Shown here: one piece after another, positions 34,391 through 44,333 of the stretch
Position numbering within the stretch: the stretch's first letter is position 1
How the letters are laid out: each line of letters opens with the position of its first letter
Source of the DNA: an uncultured Draconibacterium sp.
GTDB taxonomy: Bacteria > Bacteroidota > Bacteroidia > Bacteroidales > Prolixibacteraceae
Direction: 5' to 3'
Assembly (NCBI RefSeq): GCF_963674925.1
Contig: NZ_OY771647.1
Span: forward strand, 945,501 to 1,009,500
Length of the DNA: 64,000 bases
Made by a program: the position numbers and the translations under genes
The notes under the pieces: generated by a model
What the model was told of the DNA's origin: nothing
Seen by the model: the letters and a program-made list of their open reading frames with translations, nothing else
Database searches by the model: none

Positions 34391-35779
34391 ATGGAAAATT
34401 CAAGATCTTCAAAAGCTACCAAAATTAACCTATTTAGCCTTAAATCAATTCAAATGAAAACCTTCCATATTACCTGGTTTTCGTTTTTTCTCTGTTTTTT
34501 CGGATGGTTTGGTGTAGCCCCTCTGATGGCAGTAATTCGCGAAGAATTACTACTAACTAAATCACAAATAGGGAACATAATTATCTCGTCGGTAATGATT
34601 ACCATTTTTGCCCGACTGTTAATCGGGTGGATTTCAGATAAAATAGGCCCTCGTATTACTTATACCTGGTTATTAATTGTTGGATCACTCCCCGTTATGC
34701 TAATCGGGCTTAGCAACGATTATACCTCTTTTTTGATTTTCCGCCTGATAATTGGAGTGATCGGAGCATCGTTTGTGATCACACAATTCCACACATCGCT
34801 AATGTTTGCCCCAAACGTTGTAGGTACAGCCAATGCAACTACAGCCGGCTGGGGAAACCTGGGAGGTGGAGTAACCCAAATGGTTATGCCGCTTATCTTT
34901 TCAGCTTTTGTTGCACTAGGTTATTCAAACGCCAACTCCTGGCGATATGCCATGATCGTTCCCGGAATTTTGATGATAATTATGGGACTGGTTTATTACA
35001 AGTTTACCAAAGACACTCCCGAAGGTAATTTGAGTGACCTTAAAAAGGCAGATCCTGATTTTGCAATAAAGAAGAAAGCAGAAAAGGGCCAGTTTCTGGA
35101 AGCCATTAAAGACTTCCGCGTTTGGGGCTTGTTTGTTATTTACGGGGCCTGTTTTGGTATCGAGCTTACTATCAATAATATAGCATCTCTTTACTACAAG
35201 GACTATTTTAACCTGGATGTTAAAACTGCTGGTTTAATAGCCGGATTATTTGGCTTGATGAATTTATTTGCCCGTTCGGTTGGCGGATTACTTGGCGATA
35301 AATCCGGAATTAGATGGGGCCTGAAAGGACGTGTCTATTTTCTGTTTACAGCTTTGTTCCTGGAAGGGATTGCATTGATCGTGTTTAGCAGAATGACCGT
35401 ATTGCCGGTTGCCATTGCAACGATGATTGTGTTTAGTTTATTTGTACAAATGTCGGAAGGGGCAACCTTTTCAGTCGTCCCCTTTATCAATAAAAAAGCA
35501 ATAGGAACGGTATCGGGCATTGTGGGTGCTGGCGGAAATGCCGGTGCTGTGGCCGCAGGATTTCTTTTTAAAATGGAAGACGTCTCCTACCCTCAGGCCC
35601 TGTTTATCATTGGAATAATCGTTAGTGTAATTTCGCTTTTTGCGTTCCTTGTTCGGTTTAGCGAGGAAGCCGAAGCGGAAGCAAGACAAGAACTTGGCGA
35701 GGTTTATCAATCCCGAAGTGTTCAGCCCAAACCGGTATTTATGTACAGCTATGCCGAGAATAGTGTAATAAAGATCTAA
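34391..35779 (+). CDS. narK: NarK/NrtP-type nitrate/nitrite MFS transporter
   Basis: Inner-membrane transporter of 462 residues with 12 membrane segments, which takes up nitrate or exchanges it for nitrite. NNP-family marks are the opening FFGWFGVAPLMAVIREEL, the conserved arginine in ISDKIGPRITYTW, and the two glycine-rich nitrate signature motifs: GNLGGGVTQMVMP near 160 and GIVGAGGNAGAVAAGFLF near 380. It is the first gene of the nitrate island, and its stop is five bases before the nitrate reductase start, so the two are co-transcribed. Confidence 0.93.
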   Translation: MENSRSSKATKINLFSLKSIQMKTFHITWFSFFLCFFGWFGVAPLMAVIREELLLTKSQIGNIIISSVMITIFARLLIGWISDKIGPRITYTWLLIVGSLPVMLIGLSNDYTSFLIFRLIIGVIGASFVITQFHTSLMFAPNVVGTANATTAGWGNLGGGVTQMVMPLIFSAFVALGYSNANSWRYAMIVPGILMIIMGLVYYKFTKDTPEGNLSDLKKADPDFAIKKKAEKGQFLEAIKDFRVWGLFVIYGACFGIELTINNIASLYYKDYFNLDVKTAGLIAGLFGLMNLFARSVGGLLGDKSGIRWGLKGRVYFLFTALFLEGIALIVFSRMTVLPVAIATMIVFSLFVQMSEGATFSVVPFINKKAIGTVSGIVGAGGNAGAVAAGFLFKMEDVSYPQALFIIGIIVSVISLFAFLVRFSEEAEAEARQELGEVYQSRSVQPKPVFMYSYAENSVIKI

Positions 35780-35783
35780 ATCA

Positions 35784-38700
35784 ATGAAAGCCGAAGAATT
35801 TAAATCAACATGCTCTTATTGCGGGGTGGGTTGTGGCATCATTGTCACAAAATCCGCTGACGGGAAGGTTTCCGTCAAAGGAGACCAGGAACATCCTGTT
35901 AACAAGGGGAAGTTGTGCTCCAAAGGATTAAATCTGCATTATGTGGTAAACAATCAAACGGACCGCTTAACCAACCCCCAAATACGACTGGCCAAAGGGT
36001 ATCCTTTAAAAACGGTTGAATGGTCGGAGGCTATAGGTCGTGTTTCAAGGGTTTTCAAAAGTTTAATTGAAAAATTTGGCCCCGATTCTGTGGCATTCTA
36101 TGTATCCGGACAGTGTCTTACTGAAGAATATTATGTGGCGTCAAAACTTGCAAAAGGTTTTTGGGGAACCAATAACATCGATACCAATTCACGCTTATGC
36201 ATGAGCTCAGCAGTGGTAGGCTACAAAATGCAATTGGGAGAAGATGCTGTTCCCGCCTCTTACGAAGACATTGATCTGACCGATTGCTTTTTTATTACCG
36301 GCGCAAATCCGGCCTGGTGCCATCCCATTTTGTTTCGAAGGATAGAAGCCCGTAAAATGGCAAATCCTGAAGTTAAAATTATTGTAGCAGATCCGCGCCG
36401 CACCCAAAGCTGCGAATTGGCCGATCTGCATTTACAACTAAAGCCGGGCACCGATGTATTTCTGAATAATGCCATTGCCCGCTGCCTACTCGAAGATGGT
36501 TATGCCGATTGGAATTTCATCCGCCAACATACCAATGGTATCGAAGAATTGCAAAAGCAAGTCGTAAAACAAAGCATAAACGAAGCTGCTGAAATCTGTG
36601 GTGTTCCCGTTGCTGATATTCGTTTGGCCGCAAAATATATCGGAGAGTCAAAAGGATTTATATCCATGTGGGCCATGGGGCTGAATCAAAGCGTTATCGG
36701 TGTAAATAAGAACCTGTCTCTAATAAACCTTTCGCTCATTACCGGAAAAATTGGCAAACCCGGCTGCGGACCATTCAGCCTTACCGGTCAACCCAATGCC
36801 ATGGGTGGACGCGAGGTTGGTGGAATGTGTAACCTGCTTCCTGCCCACCGGAATTTAGACAACGAAACTCACCGGGCTGAAGTAGCCGATTTTTGGAAAG
36901 TGAAAGATATACCTGCCAAACCGGGTTACAGTGCTACTGAAATGATTGATGCCCTGGAAGACGGAAGGTTAAAAGCCGTTTGGATTATCTGTACAAATCC
37001 GATGGTGAGTTTGCCCAATTTACACAAAGTGGAGAAAGCACTAAAAAAAGCCAGGTTTGTGGTCGTCCAGGATATTTCGAAAAAATCGGATACCCTCCAA
37101 TTTGCCGATGTGGTTTTTCCCGCCGCCGGATGGTTGGAAAAAGAAGGAACCATGACAAACTCCGAACGCAGGATTACACATCTTAACCAGGTGGTAAAAG
37201 CTCCCGGAGAAGCACTCCCCGATTATGAAATTATTTGCCGTGTTGCAAGAAAAATGGGCTATTCCGGGTTCAACTTTAAGAATGCCTGTGAAGTATTCGA
37301 CGAATATAAATTACTGACCCGCGGAACAAATCTCTCGATTGAAGAACTTACTTACGAGCATTTGCGCAAGAATGGCTCTGTTCAGTGGCCTTTCAGGAAT
37401 GGCAAAAGTACCTTACGCCTTTTTGAAGATGGGATCTTTTACACCCCTTCTAAAAAAGCAAATGTATATGCCGTTGAGGGAACAAACCTTTCTGAACAAC
37501 CGAATACAGAATATCCGTTTATTTTAACAACAGGGCGGATCCGCGATCAGTGGCACACCATGACACGAACCGGAAAAGTAAAACGCTTACAACAGCATAT
37601 CGACAAACCGTTTGTGGAAATCCATCCGGTTGATGCCAAAAATCTGAACATTGAGAATGACGATATTTTAACAATCAGCAATCGGAACGGAGAAGTAAAA
37701 GCGCCTGCACTGGTTACTGATTCGATTCGCCAGGGAGTTGTGTTCCTGCCCATGCACTGGGGGAAAGTACTCTCAGGAAACAACGCCCGAACCAATAACT
37801 TAACCCATGATTTGGTGGACCCAAAATCAAAAGAACCTGACTTTAAGTTTAGCGCGGTACGCATTAAAAAAAATTGCAAACCAACAGAACATCTGGTTGT
37901 GGTTGGAGCAGGTGCTGCAGCCCTGCAATTTGTTAGAAGTTATCGGGAGAAAAACAGAACAGACAAAATATTGGTCATTTCCAGAGAAGATCATCCGTTC
38001 TACAACCGCGTTTTATTGCCCGACTACATTGCTGGAAGTATAGAATGGGAAGCCCTCCAAAAAACAAGCGAAGCAGAAATCAAAAAACTAAATATACAGG
38101 TTAAGACCGGTGTAAGTCTTAGCTCTATTGACTCCGAAAATAAAACCATTGATTGCACCGACGGAAGGAGCTACCCTTATGGCAAGCTAATTCTGGCCAC
38201 CGGTTCGAGTCCCAATGTGATGAACCCTGACTGGGCTGCGCTACCCGCAACTTATACCATTCGTATGCGGGAAGATGCCGACCAATTCAGAAAAAAAACA
38301 AAACCCAACCAGCGTGTTCTGGTTGTTGGTGGTGGATTGTTAGGCCTTGAGATGGTAGCTTCATTATTGGAAATGAATGTTCAGGCTACGCTGGTAAACC
38401 GCAATTCACGTTTAATGGAACGTCAGCTCGATAACGAATCAGCCACACTGCTAAAAGATATTCTGAAGGAAAAAGGTGTTGAAATTCTATTTAATGATGA
38501 ACTAAGTCAGATAAGCAGTGACTGGGAAGATAAACATCGGGTGAGTTTTAAAAGTGGCAAACGACTGGTTTTTGATTCAATTGTATTTGCAGTCGGTACA
38601 AAACCCAACATCAGCTTTGCCAAAGGAGTGGTTAATGTTCGAAGGGGAATAATTGTTAACGAGCACCTGAAAAGCAGTAACCCGGATATTTACGCTATTG

Positions 38701-39296
38701 GTGAAATTGCAGAGCTTAACGGTAATCTGTTTGGTATAACTGCAGCGGCTGAAGAACAGGCTGACATACTGGCCAAACATCTGCTTGGTAATCCAATTAG
38801 CGAATACTATGGAACTGTTCCAATGAACATCCTGAAATTTCCGGGAATCGACCTCTGTTCCATTGGTTTAACTTCTATTCCCAACGGAGCGGAAGGTTTC
38901 GATGAGATAATTTTTAGTGATAAAGCTGCCCGCTATTACAAAAAATGCATTGTTAAAAACGATGTATTAATGGGTGCGATTTTAATGGGAGACAAGGCTG
39001 AATTTGCCGAATTCAAAAAATTAATTGTTGAGCAAAAAGAACTGGCAGGACTTCGAAATACCCTCCTTCGGACCGGGAAACCAACAGAACCGGTGATTGG
39101 CAAGCTCCTGTGTTCATGTAATAATGTTGGATCAGGCAACATACAAAAAGCGATTAAAAACGGGGCTACCCACGAAGATGCTGTTTGCGAAATCACCGGT
39201 GCCGGACTTGGCTGCGGCAGCTGCCGACCTGAAATTCAGAAATTATTAAAAGAAGAGTTGGAACCTGTAAGCGGCAACTACAATGAAGAAAGCTAA
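35784..39296 (+). CDS. Assimilatory nitrate reductase fused to NasB-like flavin/[2Fe-2S] module
   Basis: A single polypeptide of 1170 residues. Residues 1 to about 690 are the molybdopterin catalytic part (NasA/NasC type): the [4Fe-4S] ligands are C10, C13, C17 and C45, and the Mo ligand is C139 in SRLCMSS. From about 700 a FAD/NAD(P)-linked oxidoreductase domain follows (VVVGAGAAALQF, then a second dinucleotide fold VLVVGGGLLGLE). The end is a BFD-like [2Fe-2S] domain with C1110, C1112, C1144 and C1147. In Bacillus the second part is a separate protein (NasB). The fusion therefore carries its own electron input, and no separate reductase gene is present. It is cytoplasmic, with no Tat signal. 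It overlaps the next gene by 14 bases. Confidence 0.93.
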   Translation: MKAEEFKSTCSYCGVGCGIIVTKSADGKVSVKGDQEHPVNKGKLCSKGLNLHYVVNNQTDRLTNPQIRLAKGYPLKTVEWSEAIGRVSRVFKSLIEKFGPDSVAFYVSGQCLTEEYYVASKLAKGFWGTNNIDTNSRLCMSSAVVGYKMQLGEDAVPASYEDIDLTDCFFITGANPAWCHPILFRRIEARKMANPEVKIIVADPRRTQSCELADLHLQLKPGTDVFLNNAIARCLLEDGYADWNFIRQHTNGIEELQKQVVKQSINEAAEICGVPVADIRLAAKYIGESKGFISMWAMGLNQSVIGVNKNLSLINLSLITGKIGKPGCGPFSLTGQPNAMGGREVGGMCNLLPAHRNLDNETHRAEVADFWKVKDIPAKPGYSATEMIDALEDGRLKAVWIICTNPMVSLPNLHKVEKALKKARFVVVQDISKKSDTLQFADVVFPAAGWLEKEGTMTNSERRITHLNQVVKAPGEALPDYEIICRVARKMGYSGFNFKNACEVFDEYKLLTRGTNLSIEELTYEHLRKNGSVQWPFRNGKSTLRLFEDGIFYTPSKKANVYAVEGTNLSEQPNTEYPFILTTGRIRDQWHTMTRTGKVKRLQQHIDKPFVEIHPVDAKNLNIENDDILTISNRNGEVKAPALVTDSIRQGVVFLPMHWGKVLSGNNARTNNLTHDLVDPKSKEPDFKFSAVRIKKNCKPTEHLVVVGAGAAALQFVRSYREKNRTDKILVISREDHPFYNRVLLPDYIAGSIEWEALQKTSEAEIKKLNIQVKTGVSLSSIDSENKTIDCTDGRSYPYGKLILATGSSPNVMNPDWAALPATYTIRMREDADQFRKKTKPNQRVLVVGGGLLGLEMVASLLEMNVQATLVNRNSRLMERQLDNESATLLKDILKEKGVEILFNDELSQISSDWEDKHRVSFKSGKRLVFDSIVFAVGTKPNISFAKGVVNVRRGIIVNEHLKSSNPDIYAIGEIAELNGNLFGITAAAEEQADILAKHLLGNPISEYYGTVPMNILKFPGIDLCSIGLTSIPNGAEGFDEIIFSDKAARYYKKCIVKNDVLMGAILMGDKAEFAEFKKLIVEQKELAGLRNTLLRTGKPTEPVIGKLLCSCNNVGSGNIQKAIKNGATHEDAVCEITGAGLGCGSCRPEIQKLLKEELEPVSGNYNEES

Positions 39297-40743
39297 CAAA
39301 AAATATCTCTACCGGGTGCTCAGTAAAGGTGGTATAATATCTACATCCATGTTTGCGGAAGTGTTGAAGCTGGCTGAAAATGAAGGCAATAAACATGTAA
39401 TGCTTGGATCGCGACAAGACATGCTTTTTTACCTGCCAAAGAATTCATTGCCAAAAATTGAAAGCTCAGCTATTCCAATTCAAAGCCGAAACTCAGGAAT
39501 ACAAAATGTGGTGTCATCATTCGTATGCGTTGATATTTTACCATCAACCAACTGGATTTACTCGGGCATATTTACAAAAATTGCAGATCAGTTCACCTTT
39601 AACCACCAGTTGCGTGTAAACATCGTTGATCCCCTGCAAAACATGGTTCCCTTGTTCTACGGAGAGCTAAACTTTATTGCCTCCGAGATCCCAAATTTCT
39701 GGCACCTGTACCTCAACATCGAAGAGATGCATCAACCCGAAGCGTGGCCGGGTCTTATTTTCACCGAAGACATTGCCTTTTTTGCCAAAACACTTGAGAA
39801 GCTGATCCTTGGGGAGGGAATTCGTACGATCGAAGCCTTGCATCAATCCGTAGCCTCTTCCGATCTGCAAAAAAATACACTCGACAAAAATCCGAAACTC
39901 ATTCTGCCAAAAGGCTCTTCGCCGTATTACGAAGGCCTGGAAAAGATGGAGAACAAAAATAAATACTGGGCAGGAATTTACTGGCGTAACAATCAGTACC
40001 CCATTCAGTTTTTGAAAGAGGTTTGCGAATTATGCATGAAAACCAACATCGCGAAAATAAGTTTTACGCCCTGGAAAACATTTCTGATCAAGGATATTGA
40101 AACCAAAGACAAAATTTACTGGGACGATTTGATCGGTCGTTACGGAATTAACATGCGCCACTCCTCCTTTGAATTGAACTGGCATTTGCCATTGCTGGAT
40201 AAAGAGGCTTTAAAATTAAAACGATACCTGGTGGCGGAGTTCGATAAATTTGACATTCGTACCTATGGACTTTCATTTGCCATTCAGAATAAAAACAACG
40301 GGAATTTCACATCGGTGGTGATCCGTAAAAACGGGCGCCTGCCTTTTCTGGGCCGCTTCGATTTTACCGCCAGCTACAGCATTGATCATGCATACGATTT
40401 TAACCCAAACAGCAACTTTTATATGCAGTATGAAAGGGCCTTAAGCAAACAGGATTTACCAAAAGCACTTAACGAGCTTAGCAAACGATATAATGCCCGG
40501 CAGTTTGTAAAAAAATCGATGAATATTAACAGAGAGCGGAAACAGGAAAAAAGTAGCAGTAGTATTGTTTACCACTGTCCATTTTGCCAAACGGTTTACG
40601 ACGAACGGTTTGGTGATATTCTGGCTGGAATTGCTGCCGGTACAGCTTTCGACAAATTACCGGAAAGCTACTGCTGCCAGGTATGCGAGTCTCCAAAATC
40701 AACTTTTAAAATAGTAGAAATTGCAGAAACAACAAGTGTATAG
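39283..40743 (+). CDS. Rubredoxin fused to a nitrite/sulfite-reductase-like half-domain protein
   Basis: A protein of 486 residues whose start lies inside the end of the nitrate reductase gene. The N-terminal part looks like the ferredoxin-like half-domain of nitrite/sulfite reductases (GGIISTSMFAEVLKLAENEG and VMLGSRQDMLFYL), and a second such region is near 240-420. The siroheme/[4Fe-4S] cysteine sets (C-x5-C and C-x3-C) are absent, so it cannot reduce nitrite itself. Residues about 428-475 are a rubredoxin with CPFC (432, 435) and CQVC (465, 468). It is most likely an electron carrier or scaffold between reductants and the nitrate or nitrite reductase. The exact role is inference. Confidence 0.8.
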   Translation: MKKANKKYLYRVLSKGGIISTSMFAEVLKLAENEGNKHVMLGSRQDMLFYLPKNSLPKIESSAIPIQSRNSGIQNVVSSFVCVDILPSTNWIYSGIFTKIADQFTFNHQLRVNIVDPLQNMVPLFYGELNFIASEIPNFWHLYLNIEEMHQPEAWPGLIFTEDIAFFAKTLEKLILGEGIRTIEALHQSVASSDLQKNTLDKNPKLILPKGSSPYYEGLEKMENKNKYWAGIYWRNNQYPIQFLKEVCELCMKTNIAKISFTPWKTFLIKDIETKDKIYWDDLIGRYGINMRHSSFELNWHLPLLDKEALKLKRYLVAEFDKFDIRTYGLSFAIQNKNNGNFTSVVIRKNGRLPFLGRFDFTASYSIDHAYDFNPNSNFYMQYERALSKQDLPKALNELSKRYNARQFVKKSMNINRERKQEKSSSSIVYHCPFCQTVYDERFGDILAGIAAGTAFDKLPESYCCQVCESPKSTFKIVEIAETTSV

Positions 40744-40800
40744 AATAACAAAATGGATCAAGCTGAAGAGCAGACTGAAAAGCAGTTTTCAGGTTGATAA

Positions 40801-41385
40801 TTATGAGGCCAGTGCCAGTTGAACAATTCGTTTCACCGGTTCCGGCAAGTTTAAATTTAAAGCAATATCATGACCATGTGCAGACATTTTACTCCACGTT
40901 TTCTGAACTATCTTAAGCAGATGTTCATCGGTTTTTCCGGGCATAAAAGCAGCCATGTAATGTTCCAGAAAAACCAAACAAACAATGTCTTCCAATTTCT
41001 GGGCATCAGCAAGTCGATGGATGTTTTCCTTTTTCAGAATATTGGTCATTTCTGTTATAAAATCAGCGGAGTATCCGGCTTCTTTCAATATCTCAGCAGC
41101 TTTATCTGCCTGGTATTTACCCAAAAAATTACGCCATTGGTAATAACCAACCCGTCCTTCGGGATAAGTGCTGCGGGCAATCTCCCAACGATACAAATGT
41201 TGGCACCAGGCTGCTACCGAAAGGGCTTCCGAAGCATCGGGATAAACCTCTCCCAAACAATCAGAAAGGCGCTGGCAATACAACAACTCAGCCGGGGTTC
41301 CATCCAACTCAAGGTTTGGATCTTTTTTGTGGGCAGATTTCAATGCCTCAATGGCCGAAGAATAAACAGAACTATACATACGCAT
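40801..41385 (-). CDS. DUF4202 family protein
   Basis: A cytoplasmic protein of 194 residues matching the DUF4202 family. Family features include DGTPAELLYCQRLSDCL, AAWCQHLYRWEIARSTYPEGRVGYYQWR and the helical remainder. It is the only minus-strand gene in the nitrate island, convergent with the rubredoxin gene and divergent from nirB with a 75-base gap. Members are often found beside nitrite reductase genes, which argues for a role in nitrogen oxide or siroheme metabolism, but the molecular function is not known. The start may be Met1 or Met3. Confidence 0.78.
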   Translation of the reverse strand: MRMYSSVYSSAIEALKSAHKKDPNLELDGTPAELLYCQRLSDCLGEVYPDASEALSVAAWCQHLYRWEIARSTYPEGRVGYYQWRNFLGKYQADKAAEILKEAGYSADFITEMTNILKKENIHRLADAQKLEDIVCLVFLEHYMAAFMPGKTDEHLLKIVQKTWSKMSAHGHDIALNLNLPEPVKRIVQLALAS

Positions 41386-41460
41386 CAGTTTTAGATTGAT
41401 AACAGCGGTAAAGCATAAAAGTTAATAGAATACAAAAAGAACAAATAAATAAAGTGCATC

Positions 41461-43953
41461 ATGAAAAAAAGAATTGTTTTAATTGGAAACGGGATGACCG
41501 GCTACAAGTTCTGCGAGAAATTTGTGGCGTCTTCATTGGTTCACGAGTATGAACTGCTTGTTTTTGGTGAAGAACCGCACCCTGCCTACGACCGTGTGCA
41601 CCTTACCTCCTACTACACGGGAACTGTTCCTGAGGAACTTCTGCTGGCTCCTGCAGGTTGGTATGCAGAACACGGCATTGAACTGCGCACACATGAGCGA
41701 ATTACTTCGATAGACCGAAATTCAAAAACGATAAGCTCTGAGAAAAATTTAAGCTATTCGTACGATATATTGATACTCTCTACCGGCTCTTCAGCTTTTG
41801 TTCCACCAATTGAGGGAGTGGAAAAGAAGGGAGTTTTTGTGTACCGTACATTTGATGATATTGACAAAATAAAGGCATACATCCCCAATGCTAAAAATGC
41901 CGCTGTAATTGGCGGCGGATTACTTGGCCTTGAAGCTGCCAAAGCCGTTTTGGATGACGGGCTTCCCACAAGCATTGTTGAATTTGCCCCCCGTCTGATG
42001 CCTCGGCAACTGGATCTACAGGGCGCTGAAATACTAAAATCGAAACTCGAAGAATTTAACCTGAAGGTGATGCTAAACAAAAGCACAAAATGCATCATTG
42101 GCAATGGATCAATACAAGGGCTGGAGTTTAACGATGGCAGCAAACTGGACGCTGATTTACTGGTAATTTCAGCAGGCATCCGCCCCCGCGATGAGCTGGC
42201 AAAACAGGCCGGTTTGGAAGTTCATCCACGGGGAGGAATCGTTGTAAACAGCAAGATGGAAACTGCGGACCCAAGTATTTTTGCCATTGGCGAATGTGTG
42301 GTTGTTCACAATATGGTTTGGGGGCTGGTGGCTCCCTGTTACGAAATGGCTGAAGTGCTTGTGCAGAATCTGGCGGGCGATTCAAAGGAATTTTTAGGAT
42401 TCGACCTCTCTTCCAAATTAAAACTGATAGGTACCGACGTGGCCAGTTTTGGCGATGCGCTGGTTGAGGATAAGAACATAAAAACCATTGTGTACGAAAA
42501 CAAGGCACGCGGTATTTACAAGCGCCTAAACCTTACTGCCGATGGCAAATACCTGCTTGGAGGCATTTTGGTTGGTGAAGCTGAAGAATACAATATGTTG
42601 AAGCAGGTGGTAAACAACAAAATGGTGCTGCCCGAAAATCCTGAAGATTTTATTCTGGGAGCCCGTGGAGGCGAAGGCGCTGCAGGTATTAGTGTTGGCG
42701 ATCTACCGGATGACGCCATTATTTGTTCCTGCGAGAATATCAGCAAAGGGCAAATTATGCAGGCCATTGAACAAGACGGAGCCGAAGCTTTACCGCTGAT
42801 AAAAAAATGTACAAAAGCCGGAACGGGTTGTGGTGGTTGTGTGCCCATGCTCGACGATTTACTCACGCATTACATGAAATCGCAGGGCCGTGAAGTACGC
42901 AAAACCATATGTGAGCATTTTAACTACACCCGCCAGGAGTTGTATGATTTAATTAAAGTAAACGAAATAAAAAGTTTTAACGAACTACTGGCTACTTACG
43001 GCAAAGGCTCAGGCTGCGAGCTTTGCAAACCGCTTACTGCTTCGCTGCTTGCCAGTATATGGAACGATGTTATTGTAAAGCACGATACGATTCAGGACAC
43101 CAACGACCGGTTTTTGGCTAATATCCAGCAACGTGGTGTTTATTCGGTAGTTCCGCGTATTCCGGGTGGCGAAATAACTCCTGATAAGCTGATCGTGATC
43201 GGACAGGTTGCAAAAAAATACGATTTGTACACCAAAATAACCGGAGGCCAGCGAATCGACCTGTTTGGTGCCCGCGTTGATGAGTTACCAAACATTTGGG
43301 AGGAGCTTATAGATGCAGGTTTTGAAAGCGGACATGCCTATGGAAAAGCACTGCGAACGGTGAAAAGCTGTGTAGGATCAACCTGGTGCCGTTTTGGAAT
43401 GGACGACTCTGTATCGTTTGCAATTGAAGTTGAAAACCGCTATAAGGGCTTGCGTTCGCCACACAAATTGAAAGGCGGCGTTTCGGGCTGTGTGCGCGAA
43501 TGTGCCGAAGCTCGCGGAAAAGATTTTGGAATTATTGCCACCGACAAAGGATGGAACCTGTTTGTTTGCGGAAATGGAGGAGCCAACCCGCGTCACGCAG
43601 ACTTACTGGCCTCCGATTTGGATAAGGAAACCTGTGTCAGGTATCTCGACCGGTTTTTAATGTTTTACATCAAAACGGCCGGCCCGCTTACACGTACTTC
43701 CAAATGGCTGTCGGAACTGGAAGGCGGACTAGGTTACCTGAAAGATGTAATTGTAAAAGATTCGTTGGGTATTGGCGAAAAACTGGAGCAGGAAATGCAG
43801 GAGCTCATCTCACATTACCAATGCGAATGGACCACCGTTGTTCGCAATCAGGAAATGCGCAAAAAGTTCCGCCACTTTGTAAACTCCGATCAAATCGACG
43901 AAAATATCAAGTACGTACCAATGCGTGGCCAAAAAATGCCCGCCAAAGCTTAA
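41461..43953 (+). CDS. nirB: Assimilatory-type NADH-nitrite reductase, large subunit
   Basis: Cytoplasmic enzyme of 830 residues reducing nitrite to ammonium. Domains in order: FAD/NADH oxidoreductase (VLIGNGMTGYKF, AAVIGGGLLGLEAAK), a BFD-like [2Fe-2S] domain with CSCENISKGQ and GCGGC near 420-470, a second Cys-containing segment to about 535, and the sirohaem domains. The [4Fe-4S]-sirohaem ligands are C637, C643 (KSCVGSTWC) and C677, C681 (SGCVREC). The length is close to the usual ~850. It is followed after five bases by nirD. All catalytic cysteines are intact. Confidence 0.96.
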   Translation: MKKRIVLIGNGMTGYKFCEKFVASSLVHEYELLVFGEEPHPAYDRVHLTSYYTGTVPEELLLAPAGWYAEHGIELRTHERITSIDRNSKTISSEKNLSYSYDILILSTGSSAFVPPIEGVEKKGVFVYRTFDDIDKIKAYIPNAKNAAVIGGGLLGLEAAKAVLDDGLPTSIVEFAPRLMPRQLDLQGAEILKSKLEEFNLKVMLNKSTKCIIGNGSIQGLEFNDGSKLDADLLVISAGIRPRDELAKQAGLEVHPRGGIVVNSKMETADPSIFAIGECVVVHNMVWGLVAPCYEMAEVLVQNLAGDSKEFLGFDLSSKLKLIGTDVASFGDALVEDKNIKTIVYENKARGIYKRLNLTADGKYLLGGILVGEAEEYNMLKQVVNNKMVLPENPEDFILGARGGEGAAGISVGDLPDDAIICSCENISKGQIMQAIEQDGAEALPLIKKCTKAGTGCGGCVPMLDDLLTHYMKSQGREVRKTICEHFNYTRQELYDLIKVNEIKSFNELLATYGKGSGCELCKPLTASLLASIWNDVIVKHDTIQDTNDRFLANIQQRGVYSVVPRIPGGEITPDKLIVIGQVAKKYDLYTKITGGQRIDLFGARVDELPNIWEELIDAGFESGHAYGKALRTVKSCVGSTWCRFGMDDSVSFAIEVENRYKGLRSPHKLKGGVSGCVRECAEARGKDFGIIATDKGWNLFVCGNGGANPRHADLLASDLDKETCVRYLDRFLMFYIKTAGPLTRTSKWLSELEGGLGYLKDVIVKDSLGIGEKLEQEMQELISHYQCEWTTVVRNQEMRKKFRHFVNSDQIDENIKYVPMRGQKMPAKA

Positions 43954-43958
43954 CAATT

Positions 43959-44315
43959 ATGGAAACACAAATTATTACCGAGGTAAAAGAATGGGTTAAA
44001 GCAGCTGCTGTTGAAGATTTTCCTGAAAACGGAGGTGCAGCTGTGCTGATTAACGGAGAGCAAATTGCCGTTTTTAATTTTACAAACGAAGGTCGCTGGT
44101 ACGCCACCCAAAACCAGTGTCCGCATAAAGGAGAAATGGCCATATCGCGCGGCCTGACAGGAGATTCGGAAGGGCATCCAAAAGTAGCTTGTCCTTTTCA
44201 TAAACGAACATTCTCACTGGAAGATGGGAAATGCCTTACAGATGAACAATACCAGCTTAAAACATATCCGGTAAAAGTTGAAAACGGTTTCGTGTTTATT
44301 GGTATTGACGCATAA
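43959..44315 (+). CDS. nirD: Nitrite reductase small subunit, Rieske-like
   Basis: The small subunit, 118 residues from the ATG at 43959. A longer open frame begins upstream inside nirB, but this start is five bases after the nirB stop and gives the normal NirD length. The fold is Rieske-like: CPHKGEMAISRG retains only Cys and His of the first pair and CPFHKRTF only those of the second. Whether a full Rieske cluster forms is uncertain, since many NirD proteins lack it. It assembles with NirB in the cytoplasm. Confidence 0.93.
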   Translation: METQIITEVKEWVKAAAVEDFPENGGAAVLINGEQIAVFNFTNEGRWYATQNQCPHKGEMAISRGLTGDSEGHPKVACPFHKRTFSLEDGKCLTDEQYQLKTYPVKVENGFVFIGIDA

Positions 44316-44333
44316 ATCAGAACAGTAACTTTT

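Noticed and set aside
40775..40792. Terminator between the convergent rubredoxin and DUF4202 genes
   Set aside because: Only a seven-base stem (CTGAAAA/TTTTCAG) with a four-base loop and no T-tract; too weak to call.
43378..43596. Antisense open frames over nirB and other long genes
   Set aside because: Each mirrors a conserved domain on the real strand and has no start context or family resemblance of its own.
43704..43958. Longer nirD beginning inside nirB
   Set aside because: The additional part is out-of-frame nirB sequence, and the ATG at 43959 gives the normal length and spacing.
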